Part shown: in pieces, positions 1-12,591 of the stretch
How the letters are laid out: every line of letters begins with the position of its first letter
How positions within the stretch are numbered: the first letter of the stretch is position 1
NCBI GenBank assembly: GCA_024811115.1
Contig: JAKOGH010001165.1
Location: forward strand, 1-41,742
DNA: 41,742 bases
From: Terana coerulea
Lineage: Eukaryota > Basidiomycota > Agaricomycetes > Polyporales > Phanerochaetaceae
Reading direction: 5' to 3'
Translations under genes and position numbers: made by a program
Notes under the pieces: model-generated
Told to the model about the DNA's origin: nothing
Seen by the model: only the letters and a program-made list of their open reading frames with translations
The model's database searches: none

Positions 1-325
1 AAAATGCCATCGCGAGCCGTGCATGCACAGCTGCGGATGGCCTGGTTATCAGTGGGCGGGCGGCTAGTGCAAGCCACGTACCTGGTCTCCATATCCACTC
101 GCCATCCTACTCTATTCCTGCGCCCTCGTTTGGTGTGTTTGCTACGTTCATATTGCGGTCGTTGGCCGTAGTATGGTCTGGCAGCGAAGGGGGTGGCAAT
201 GGATGGGGATGGTGTGGCAGAGGAGAGTACGGATGTGAGCAACCGCTGACGCACATGATGGCTGAGGCGCGTCGAGGTCAGGGAAGGGTCATATTCTATA
301 AATTGGGCTCCGAAACAAGTTTCTT

Positions 326-381
326 TGGCACAGTGGTTAACACGGCATGCCAGCTGCCCAGGTGACCGTGTGTTTAAGTCC
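326..381 (+). repeat. possible tRNA-derived SINE head (A and B boxes)
   Basis: Positions 326-336 read TGGCACAGTGG, a full match to the RNA polymerase III A-box consensus TRGCNNAGYGG. Positions 371-381 read TGTTTAAGTCC, a B box with two mismatches to GGTTCRANTCC. The spacing is tRNA-like, but the flanks do not form an acceptor stem and the anticodon loop lacks U33, so this is not an intact tRNA gene. An AT-rich repetitive tail follows from about 430. A decayed tRNA-derived SINE or tRNA relic is the best guess; a second genomic copy would be needed to confirm it. Confidence 0.3.
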
Positions 382-429
382 TGGCTGGTGCACCGATTTA
401 TTTTGAATTTTCAGTGAGTCTAATTCTGC

Positions 430-570
430 CTTGCGAAAAGCAAAACAATTCAATAAACAATTCGATTAAAATATTAATTGTTTCTGCTTTTCCAAAAGCA
501 AAACAATTCAATAAACAATTTGATTAAAATAATGATTGTTTTGCTTTTTCAAAAGCAAAATGATCAGCTA
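430..570. repeat. palindromic AT-rich tandem repeat, about 2.3 units
   Basis: The block AAAAGCAAAACAATTCAATA recurs at 436 and 494, and AAAAGCAAAA recurs at 551, giving periods of 58 and 57 bp. Each unit is also self-complementary: AATTGTTT..GCTTTT faces AAAAGC..AAACAATT around the unit joints, near 478-508 and 535-560. The array could fold into hairpins or a cruciform. It has no coding potential and lies 3' of the UGGT gene. It may be the tail of the SINE-like element just upstream. Confidence 0.75.
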
Positions 571-624
571 AGAATTAACTGTTGTAAAAATGACTTATAT
601 CAACCTTTATTACTGAGGCGTCAT

Positions 625-669
625 ATGCGTCACATGGTATATAATTATATATATATTCAAATGACGCAT
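625..669. repeat. 8-bp inverted repeat ATGCGTCA / TGACGCAT
   Basis: ATGCGTCA at 625-632 is mirrored by TGACGCAT at 662-669 across an AT-rich 29-nt spacer. It sits about 150 bp past the UGGT stop codon. It could be a hairpin in the 3' UTR or a paired bZIP-like site (TGACGCA). Nothing else supports either role. Confidence 0.35.
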
Positions 670-814
670 CATGATGCAGAAAGAGGTGGCTGTTTCCAAT
701 AGTAGAATATTAGGCCTACTAATAAACAGGCATAGCAAGCAATCATGGTGTCGGAGGATAAGATTGTAATCTACGCATGCAGAAGCTATGAGAATGCATG
801 GCACTGCAACACGC

Positions 815-3800
815 CTATAACTCATCCTTGGGATGAGATGATGTTGCTGGCTTGACTGCAGCAACATTTGCCAGTTTCGTTGTGTCTGCGTCAGCCATTC
901 CCGAATGGATTGCCCCACTCTCTGCTAACTGGCGCGCGAACCGTGCAATCTCCGAGTCGTACACCTCCCACTCCGGGATATGTTTTGCCCTGGCGAGTTT
1001 CGGCTCTTTCTATTTGCACGGCGGAGTCAGCGGAGATATTCAAGCCTGATGTAAATCAACTCACAGTAAGGGGGTTCTGGCAAAGATCGATTGTTTTCGC
1101 ACGGTCGAGACGGTCCTTGCTACACCATGTCTCACACTAAAGAGAAAAGATGAAGAATGCTACACCCAGAATCAAACGGACGAGCTTACCCATAGCCAGT
1201 CTTCAGGCAAGGAGAACTGGAACAAATTGTTCATTAACGCTTCGCATGCAGTACTCGAAACAAGCTTACAATAGGGACCTCTCGCTGCAGGTTGTTTGGT
1301 AAATCTGGACGTGCTATGTCAGAAGGTATCTATACATCTATTCAATGGCCGACCTTGGTCCAGATTAGCCAGGGAGTTGGGGTCTTGCGACAAGTGTTGG
1401 TAGTGGCTTCGAAGAATGTCCTAAACCAGTTTAGTAAGGCATATTCCACAAAGACGAAGATACTCACACCAGCCGCCATCTAATAGCTTGGTGAGTATAA
1501 CTGTCAATAGATGTTGGTTGTGACATACCTGACGGAAACGAACCAAATCTACAACATAGAGAGCACTGAGGCGGGTCAATCCCCGTGCTCGAAGTCAAAG
1601 TCAGACGACAAACCTGATATGATATGGCATGCCTTGCAAGAAATCCTTCCAGTACCCCGTCTTCCAGAATCGGAAGCCCTCCATATCCGTATTGTCGTCG
1701 CCCATGGGTGTGTAGCCGTAGGGAGCACCATGCAGATCCAAGTCGACCAGCTCCTTCAGGTCCGCACGCACAATCTGGTCGGCGTCGACGAAGATGACTT
1801 TTTTAGGTCCATCGGGAACAAGACGTCGAGGAACAAGATCTTGTACGCCCAGATGATCCGCTGCTTCTCCTTCTGCTGGCGGAGCCACGACGGCCATTTG
1901 TATGTGACGAGCTCGTACTGGAAGCCGTACGCTTCCGCGAAGTGCGGAATGAATTCCTACGAAGAGCGTGAGCGATGTCCAAACTATGACGGTGTAAAAC
2001 TCACCAGGAACGACGGTGACAAGAAGTTCTCAATAAACCAGAACTTCACAGCACTCTTCGTGTTGCGAAGCACACTCAATATCATGATAGACGCGAAGCG
2101 CTGCAGTCCAGTTAGCATGACATAATGATGAATGGCCGTAGTGCGCACCTCGTAAAGCAGCCCGGAGGCGACCGTGAAGATATTAATCTCAGCCTGCGGA
2201 CTGGTTGTTACCAAATCAGTTTCGGGAGTAGGCTGGTGGCTAAACAACGAAGAGAAGCTGGGAAACTGGTCAGTCCACAACGCGGTACAAGGTACAAAGA
2301 ACGCACCTTGATTTCAATTTGCCAATTATGGAATCATCACCTGTACCTGGCAGGTGCTCGTCGGCCAAAACGTCCACAAAGTCCATGCCAGGCAGCCTCG
2401 TCGTGCGTGGATACAACACGAGACCCTCGAAGCTCATCAACGTGACCTCATTGCCCGCCGCCGCGACAGACGGCGAATCCCAGCCCTCGTTCCCCACGCT
2501 CTCAAGCGCAAATATCTCCTGGCCTCGCCCGGGCCGGATCTCGAACTTGAACACCCCGGGCTTGGTGCGGAACTGCAGGTAGCCGAGGTTCGCGACGACG
2601 AGGGTGTCAGCTATCGGCGTCGAGTTGCTGGTCACAAGCTGAAGCTGCAGCCCACGCGGCGGAGCCACGGTCTGTTCCTCGCGCGCATGACCTTCGATGA
2701 CGAGGTAGTCGAGATCAAAGAAGGCCTGAACCCCGCTGCTTCGTTCGCTCTTGGAAAGCGCGGAGAGCAGGATGTTGTCGAGATCGTATGTCGCTTCCTT
2801 GGGACGGATAAGCCACGAAGGGGGGATGTCCATAGCAAGCGTATAAATTGGCTCCTCCGGCAGGCCGTCGAAAACGACTTTGGATTTCATCTCGTCGCTG
2901 CACAAGGCATTAGGGACGTGAGAGCTCAGCCAACTGACGCAGACGTACCCATGCTCCGTGAATTGAAGCGCAGATTGAACATTGTAGCGATAGAACCGCT
3001 TGAGCGGTAGCTTTGCATCATGTCATGAACGGTATCAGCACAGGAAAAGGGAGCTTCACTTACCTCCTTGTATCTAGCTGGATTGACGTGAATTTCTACG
3101 AACACCGCAGGGTCATTCAAAAGCCACTGCGACAATTGTCAGATGACGCCAAATCTTATATGCAGAGCACGCACCTCAATCAGACTCGTCCATTTCTGCG
3201 CCGCTTCGCTCATGGGATCCAGAAGTACACCGAAGTGGTAGATAGCAGTTGTGTTGTCCCCGTAAGAGAACGTCCTAAATAGTGGTTAGCAACATGAAGG
3301 AGAAATTATGCGCAACCCGAACGTACGTGTACTTCCCATCAAGGAACTGGTAGTTGCGGCGGCGAGGTCGAATAGGGGCATTGAAGAGCCCAGCTTCGCT
3401 CGGGTCAGGTTGATGGACGGAAGAAATCAAAGACGACGCTAGAGAAACCAGGTCGGCAAAGGAAGCGCTGTCCCGGAAGTCAGCGCGCTGCCCTTGGAAA
3501 GCAACGGCACGACTCACCGATCGTAGCTGTCGAACGAGCTGACTACTTCCTCTAGCGCTTCGACAACAGGGCTGACACGCTTGCGGTACTCATACGCCGC
3601 AAGATCCCGTAAATCCTCGGCCAAGATACCGTTTGGTACGATAGGACCCACGAGCTGAACATGATGTTAGCAATGACAACGCTCCTTGGTGCAAATGTTT
3701 CTCTCACCCGACCGTTCACTACCAACGCTCGATCACCCGGCGAAAGCTTCAAAGACCGCAAGATACGTCGGCTGCCCCGGTTGAAGGCCTCATTATCCAC

Positions 3801-6800
3801 ACTGTCGAGGGTGATGCCTCCCAGCATATCGTTCAGATTTCCCTCAGCCGACAGCACCGCTTGCTCCGACTGCTCTGCAGACCCAGAGGTATCGAGGCCC
3901 AGGACTTCGAGAAGACGTGCCGGTGGGACCCGGGACAGGGCGCCTTGCGTAACAAGGTGCCCCAGAAGCAACGATGCGGAGTTCGGCTTTCTTTCGCGGG
4001 CGTTTGCTGGATTGTGCACGAATGAAATACGGATAGTTGAACCTTCTGTCTGTAGAAAGAAATGCTCAGCCCCCGCGTGGATAATTATGCAGCACGAAGA
4101 ATTGTTACCAGAGAGTTCAAAGCTTCCCTGACGAGCTGCAAGCCCTCAGCAAGGTCAAGGTCAGCTACGACCAACACGGTAAGTGGGACCTGCCCAGTGC
4201 CAGCTGAAAGACGACGTAAATCATTATATTGCCCAAATAACTCAAAGTATTATACAACATACGAGGGTACACGAACGAGCCGGAACGATACGTGAACTCC
4301 GAACGCTCCGTAATCTCCTTCATGTTCATCACCTTCAAGTCCCCCGTTTTGCCCGCCGGGTAAATATATTGGTTTCTTCGTTTGCTCGCCTCTGGTCGGT
4401 CGTAGAAGTAGGTAGACATGCGGCTGCTGTCAGCGTCGCTTAGCACACCGAGATATAGCTGTAGACCGTGGGTAAGTATGATAGACGTTCAACGTGCCTG
4501 GCGCAACAAACTAACCTGCTCCTGTAAAAACTGAAGCTGTTGGCCCGCAGTGACTTGCATGTTGCGCATGAGGTCCTACGAAGGTTGCTTGAGCCCATGA
4601 AGCTCATTGTGAGATGGGCAACGTACATCATCAAGTCGGAAGTATTTGCCGTTGACAAACGCGTGGCCTTCTGGGGCAACTTGCATGTCCACGCTGAGCC
4701 GTCGTGCATATGCCTGCGTCTTACCAAGCTGAGCTTCTGCACTACGCTCGTCATTCTGCAGCATGGATGGGAGGTCAGTCACCCCATCAACCGCAAGCTC
4801 GCTGTTCTCGTTAATAAACGCTGCGAACTCCGAGTCGACGATAGAAAAATCGACCGTGGATGGTACTTGCGGCAAAGCGAGATGTCTGCGAGAAACCTTG
4901 AAAGGAGATGAGCATGGTTCATGTACGCGATGGCAACCAACCTACCCTAATAATGAAGTTCAAAGTTTTGTCCCTGCCGAAATGCTGCAGTAACCAAGAT
5001 ACGACCCTGGCCATCCGACGTGCTACGAGAGACGTATATCAGTTTCCGATGACCTCGGTGGTGTCAGTCCGTACCTTCTCCCGTTTCAACAGCAGGGACA
5101 ATACCGAAACGGAAAGGAAAGCCGCGAGCAATGAGAGTCGATATTGCGCTGCCGATAAAGTTGAGTGAACTGGGTTGAGAAAGGTCTTGAATGAGAACGA
5201 CGTTGAATAGGTTCTGCCTAAGGCTTGGAAGTTGGCCTGGGTACATCGGCGTAAGGAGCTACATGTTGCTGATCAGTGAAGCGGCTCATAAGGTATTATA
5301 AAGTGCGCACCGCATTGACCGACGGCGACCACCGGGCATATCTAGAATTCATTGTCAGTCTGCAGTGGAGGCCATACAAGTGTTTCGGCGCACCGTTCGT
5401 CCTTTTCGAAATCATTCCACCAGATGATTACGTCGCCTCCCTCGGGTCTGTCGCTCGCGTCGAACAAGCCGTCCAATACGCCTGTATCGCTTTGCGCCAC
5501 CCCGACTGCTTTGTGCGTAAGGAGGTCGACTGATTGCGTGGTGTTCAGGCCGAGGGAGGTTAGCGACCGGATGATGGCGCGCTCCTTGCGAAGAAGTCGC
5601 AGTAGCCTAGAACCCGAGGTTTATTAATATCGTGATTCATGCTGGCTTGATGCCACTCACGAGAATGGATTCATCTCTGGATCGCCTAACGGAGCTCCGT
5701 TCAGCCATGCAGCATTAATGCCACCCTGAGCCTTCGGCTGATTGTTGAGTATCTCCTCTTCAAGCTCCGGCTTCACCGTGACGCGTCTTGCTATGGTGGA
5801 TGCGTATTTCGGGAAATTTTGGCTAAGCTGCTTCATGACCGAGAGGGCGTCCTCGGAATCGCTGACAAGCTGAGCTGTCTGCAGTCCGATCTGCAGAAGT
5901 TCATCCGTAGTCATTGGCGTGCTGTAATCGACGGCTGGGTCGTCCGGATACTGCTGGAGGAGTGCGACGACTGGGTCGGTGTCGTATGCGCTCGCGGTGG
6001 TGTCTTCCATGTCAGTAGCCTCAGCACCAAAGCCTAAATGGGCACAACCGTGTGAGGTGGAGCATACAATAATGCACTTAGACGACTCACCCTGCCGACG
6101 GTCGTCGAGTGCCAGATATTCCATTTTCTTCAGGTCGAGAGCCACACCATACCCGGATAGATACGTTCTTGCCTTGTCTGCAGCATGATCAGCCGGCGGG
6201 ATGTGACGTACGACGTATTCAAGGTGCGCATCCGGCCTACTCGAGACTTCGTAGAGGTATGAATGGAGCTCCCTGAAATTGGGGGCTGTGAGGGTAGCGT
6301 AGAGGATGGCAGTACGGGGTGGACGGTCAAGTGAACGTTCCGGAGATGGCTGGACGTGATCGAAAGGTAGCAGCTTTGAGTGTACCATAGAGCTGCAAGA
6401 TAATCAGTTAACTGCGTCGAAAATGTGCATGTAAGACTTGTGCGCACCTATTTGAAGGAGTCGACTCCGGCGGATCTATCGTCTCTGCTCCCGCTAGAAC
6501 TCGCAGTGTCTCGGCGTCACAAACAACTGTCCCGTACCAGTCTACCCATGCTTCACATTCTGTTCTTCCATCGTGGTTGTCGAGATAATACTGGTATGCT
6601 GCTTCGAGCTTCGGGACCGCAGCATGCAGCGCGAAAGTCATTTCGAACGACGAGAGTTCGCCAGGTCCGGTCAAGTAACCAGCCTTCAGAGTATCTTCAA
6701 TGACGCCACGGTATTTTTGTTCATTGCTTGTAGATACGGATACTGGTGACCATTCGGGCTGGGTAAAGACGTCCAAGAGCGGGAAGAAAGACTCTGGTTC

Positions 6801-6999
6801 TTCCAGAGCGATAGTTTCTCTGAGGATTTGGCATACCTCAGTAATGAAACAAACCTGGAGTATTGTCAACTCACATGAGTTCAACGAGGAACGGTGGTGG
6901 TGCCCATGAGGTTCGCAATTCAACCTGAACCGGAGGACTCGACGCGAGTATTCCTGTGCCCGTGAAGAGCAATGCTCCCAGTAGACCGCAGAGCGTCAT
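815..6999 (-). CDS. UDP-glucose:glycoprotein glucosyltransferase (ER folding sensor)
   Basis: In this family the protein re-glucosylates misfolded N-glycoproteins in the ER lumen for calnexin retention. I assembled 29 exons: 6875-6999, 6448-6819, 6091-6392, 5661-6033, 5394-5606, 5311-5341, 5075-5258, 4946-5022, 4627-4896, 4516-4575, 4263-4458, 4109-4203, 3708-4049, 3518-3654, 3327-3467, 3175-3274, 3064-3126, 2949-3010, 2307-2897, 2149-2257, 2005-2100, 1614-1956, 1529-1565, 1468-1479, 1354-1420, 1270-1304, 1190-1216, 1065-1136, 815-1009. The product is about 1575 aa. A hydrophobic signal peptide ([12 protein letters not shown]) opens it, and the start is the only Met before VELRTSW. The GT24 domain carries [19 protein letters not shown] and [15 protein letters not shown] blocks, and the protein ends HPKDEL, an ER retrieval signal. 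The 57-nt third intron is a multiple of three. One anomaly: exon 22 needs a -1 shift at an A6 run (1799-1804) before the DAD motif. Without it translation stops 13 codons later. Confidence 0.93.
1798..1804 (-). other. frame break at slippery-type heptamer A_AAA_AAG in the UGGT gene
   Basis: Read in the incoming frame the gene has CTA AAA AAG TCA. The family sequence ([10 protein letters not shown]) needs a -1 shift exactly here. The heptamer is A AAA AAG in correct zero-frame register, which is the form used in -1 programmed frameshifting. A single A missing from a homopolymer by sequencing or assembly error looks identical. The frame downstream stays open through seven more introns to KDEL, so the 3' part is under constraint. 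Confidence 0.6.
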
Positions 7000-7477
7000 G
7001 CTGGTCCCCTGCACGCAACCCTCTGTGCGCAGCAGACTCTACTTTTGTAGATAAAAGATGAAACAAAAATTCTAAGAGAGTGGGGAGGTGAAATGGGTAG
7101 AAGACGACCACGTCGGTCGCGTCCTGGTTTGCAGAGCGTGGTCAAAGCGCCTGCTCGGACTGACGTGGTGTGGGACAGACGCCCGCATCCACGTGGCGAG
7201 AACGCTGCTGAAACCCGCGCCGTCGACGACCTTCCGAGCTTCGACACCGACAACCACCGCTGCCCTACGTCCCCTGAACTGATCTCGGTCTACTCGAGTA
7301 TCACTTGCACTTGGGTCCTCTTTCCTGTCAAGTACGCTCCGTATTGCTTCTTGATCACAGCCAAAGCGTACGTACGTGTCATGCAATTCACGTATCGAAT
7401 TCGCAGGAACTGACCATGATACCGCTTAGAAGGAGTTATTGAACGAACTCGCGCGAATCTGAGGATTGTAGGACATC
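7000..7477. promoter_or_regulatory. divergent UGGT/SEC23 promoter with ACGT-core (UPR-like) sites
   Basis: This 478-bp interval separates the start codons of two head-to-head genes. It holds CCACGTC (7108-7114), TGACGTGG (7161-7168) and the palindrome CCACGTGG (7189-7196), three ACGT cores within 90 bp. Further ACGT cores occur at 7267-7270 and around 7370-7376. TGACGTGG is the textbook XBP1/Hac1-class UPR element, and CCACG is the ERSE half-site. On the minus strand, CT-rich sequence leads into the UGGT start. I see no TATA box on the SEC23 side. Binding by a Hac1/Xbp1 orthologue is an inference. Confidence 0.55.
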
Positions 7478-10801
<3,324 letters not shown>

Positions 10802-11480
10802 TGCTATGGTCACGGCTCAAAGGTGGATGACAGAGACCCCGCGCTGGGGTACTCTGGGAGTTGGTTCTTCGGAGGGACGCCGTCTGAATGGCAGTCTACG
10901 ACGCATGGAACCCAAACCAAGGGCTCAACAGTGACCTTCTTCTTCAATGGTGCGCTTGTCTTGCTTATATCTAGGCCGAGTTCCGAATGTGACTCCGACT
11001 GTAGGCACCTTTGTCGCTGCGTACGGTACCATTGACCACACAGGCGTTAGCTTGACGTACACCCTCGACTCTGGGGCACCGCAATTGACCACACAGTCCG
11101 GAGTCTCGCCTCCGGTGTACAACTTCCCACTTGTTGTGGAGAACAACCTCACCTTCGGCCAGCATACGCTAGTCATCACGTCCGCCCAAGACGGACCAAC
11201 ACTTTATCTCGACTACGTTACTTTCGATGGTTCCTCTTACGCTGCACCCCCTCCTGCGCCATCCCGGCCAATACCGCCCGCTGTTATTGCACTCAGCGTT
11301 GTGGGAAGTGTGTTATCCTTGGCCGTTGCCGTGCTCATAGGTTTCTTCTGGTACCGTCGCCGTCACCGCGCGGGGCTGCAGCGACCGGAGAGGGACCTGT
11401 CATACAAGGAGCAAGGCCTTGATACTACTCTCCCGCGCGGTACGCCCGTGCTGCAGACTCGCGATGAACTGTCGTATTGA
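10802..11480 (+). CDS. single-pass type I membrane protein, 5' end unresolved
   Basis: Two exons are clear: 10802-10949 (or from the alternative acceptor at 10823) and 11005-11480, joined by a 55-nt intron (GTGCGC...TGTAG). The extracellular part reads VDDRDPALGYSGSWFFGG..THGTQTKGSTVTFFFNG, then TFVAAYGTID. This is a beta-rich ectodomain layout that I know from abundant Agaricomycete membrane proteins of unknown role. A Pro-rich stalk precedes one transmembrane segment (AVIALSVVGSVLSLAVAVLI) and a basic stop-transfer WYRRRHR. The cytosolic tail is about 40 residues. No signal peptide was located; it should be in an upstream exon. The function is unknown, and a cell-surface or wall-sensing role would be a guess. 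Confidence 0.65.
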
Positions 11481-12421
11481 CGTTGGCCTTTTAGATGGTC
11501 ACGACGGGAAGGCGCCGCTCGCTCTTCGTATAAAGCTGATTGCTGCTTCACGCTCGCCGACTCGCCCGCACCCTCGTGCTGCGGCGCAGACGGTACTGTC
11601 GTCCACGGTCTTCACATCTGTCATCTTCAACCCTTCTATGGCAGATTCGTCACGAACCTAAAACTCTCTCCCAAGTTCACAGACATTGTACTATTTGGTA
11701 GGCACGTTCACAAGGACCCTTCTCTTTTGTATCGATACTTCACTCCGCATGTCTCGCAAGCCATCTTCCTTATACATTGTTCCCGCCGATAATACTTAAT
11801 CAACTAATGGAGTAGAGCAGAAAGTCAGGATATGAGCATCTGAACTTCCGGGAGTTATAAAACATGTCTCACGGTGGAAGGACAGATGGGTAGTGAGTAG
11901 AGATGGCAGTCGACTGGAACGTGAATAATCTCAGTATGCAGACACCCGCTGGTAAATTAAAAGCCTCCGTGAGCGAGAGAGCAGCAAGAACGTCGCAATG
12001 CGTGTCGCGGGATCCTATCTCCTCAGGTCCTCGCATGCGGAGACTTATTCAACTGTACTGCTTCGCCGTATTCGTAACGGATCCTTGTCCCAGAAATTCG
12101 CGGCCATGACAAATGTTGCCTGTCCACTTGCCTCTGTTACGGTATGAGGTCGAGCACCTTTCACGTCGCATCTGAAGTGTTTGGGGTGACATGTGAAGCA
12201 TGAAAATATATTCCGATATACGGCTGCCACTGCTTCTACTAAAAGCTCAGCAGTGTGCATGGCACCAGACCCGTCTAATGAATACAATCGCTAATAAGGC
12301 TTCCGCCTGCCAAAACAGATAGTATGTTTGAGTAAGTATGTCCCTTCCATTACCAGCTTTAAAAAAAACCCCCCAAGGTGAGCTCGTATTTGCATCCGCA
12401 GCCTCCACTAAGAGCACAAAC
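11481..12421. other. intergenic, no gene recognised
   Basis: Probably holds the 3' UTR of the membrane-protein gene. Short open frames on both strands show no family sequence, no splice-supported extension and no RNA gene signature. Confidence 0.5.
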
Positions 12422-12591
12422 CTGTTCCGGAACGAGTACAAGAACTGGTCCAACAATGGCGCACCTCCCCCAGGCGATGCCATAGCACCGAGTTTCAGAG
12501 CCTCGCTTTCCTGTTACAAAGGCACCGGAGAGGCACTGGGAGTGCAGCACAAGGCTGCGACGATGAGTATTGAAGCAGACGTGAGTTGCAT
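12422..12591 (-). pseudogene. broken first exon of the GAP-motif secreted family
   Basis: From ATG 12591 the frame encodes a signal peptide (MQLTSASILIVAALCC, then ASPVPL). It is interrupted by an in-frame TAA at 12514-12516. The same frame then continues to GGGAPLLDQFLYSFRNR, which fits the 15-residue motif of the secreted paralogues at 27-31.6 kb. As in those genes, the motif ends at a donor-like site (AACAG|GTTTGT). No later exons could be matched. A decayed member of that family is the simplest reading. A chance match plus an unrelated small secreted peptide is possible. Confidence 0.4.

Noticed and set aside
1511..2125. 204-codon plus-strand open frame
   Set aside because: It is antisense to UGGT exons 20-23, whose minus-strand reading is a clear family match. 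It is an artefact of codon bias.
10947..11004. Apparent frameshift in the membrane-protein gene
   Set aside because: Explained by a normal 55-nt intron (10950-11004) that joins FFFNG to TFVAAYGTID in frame. Treating only 25 nt as an intron was the wrong first reading.
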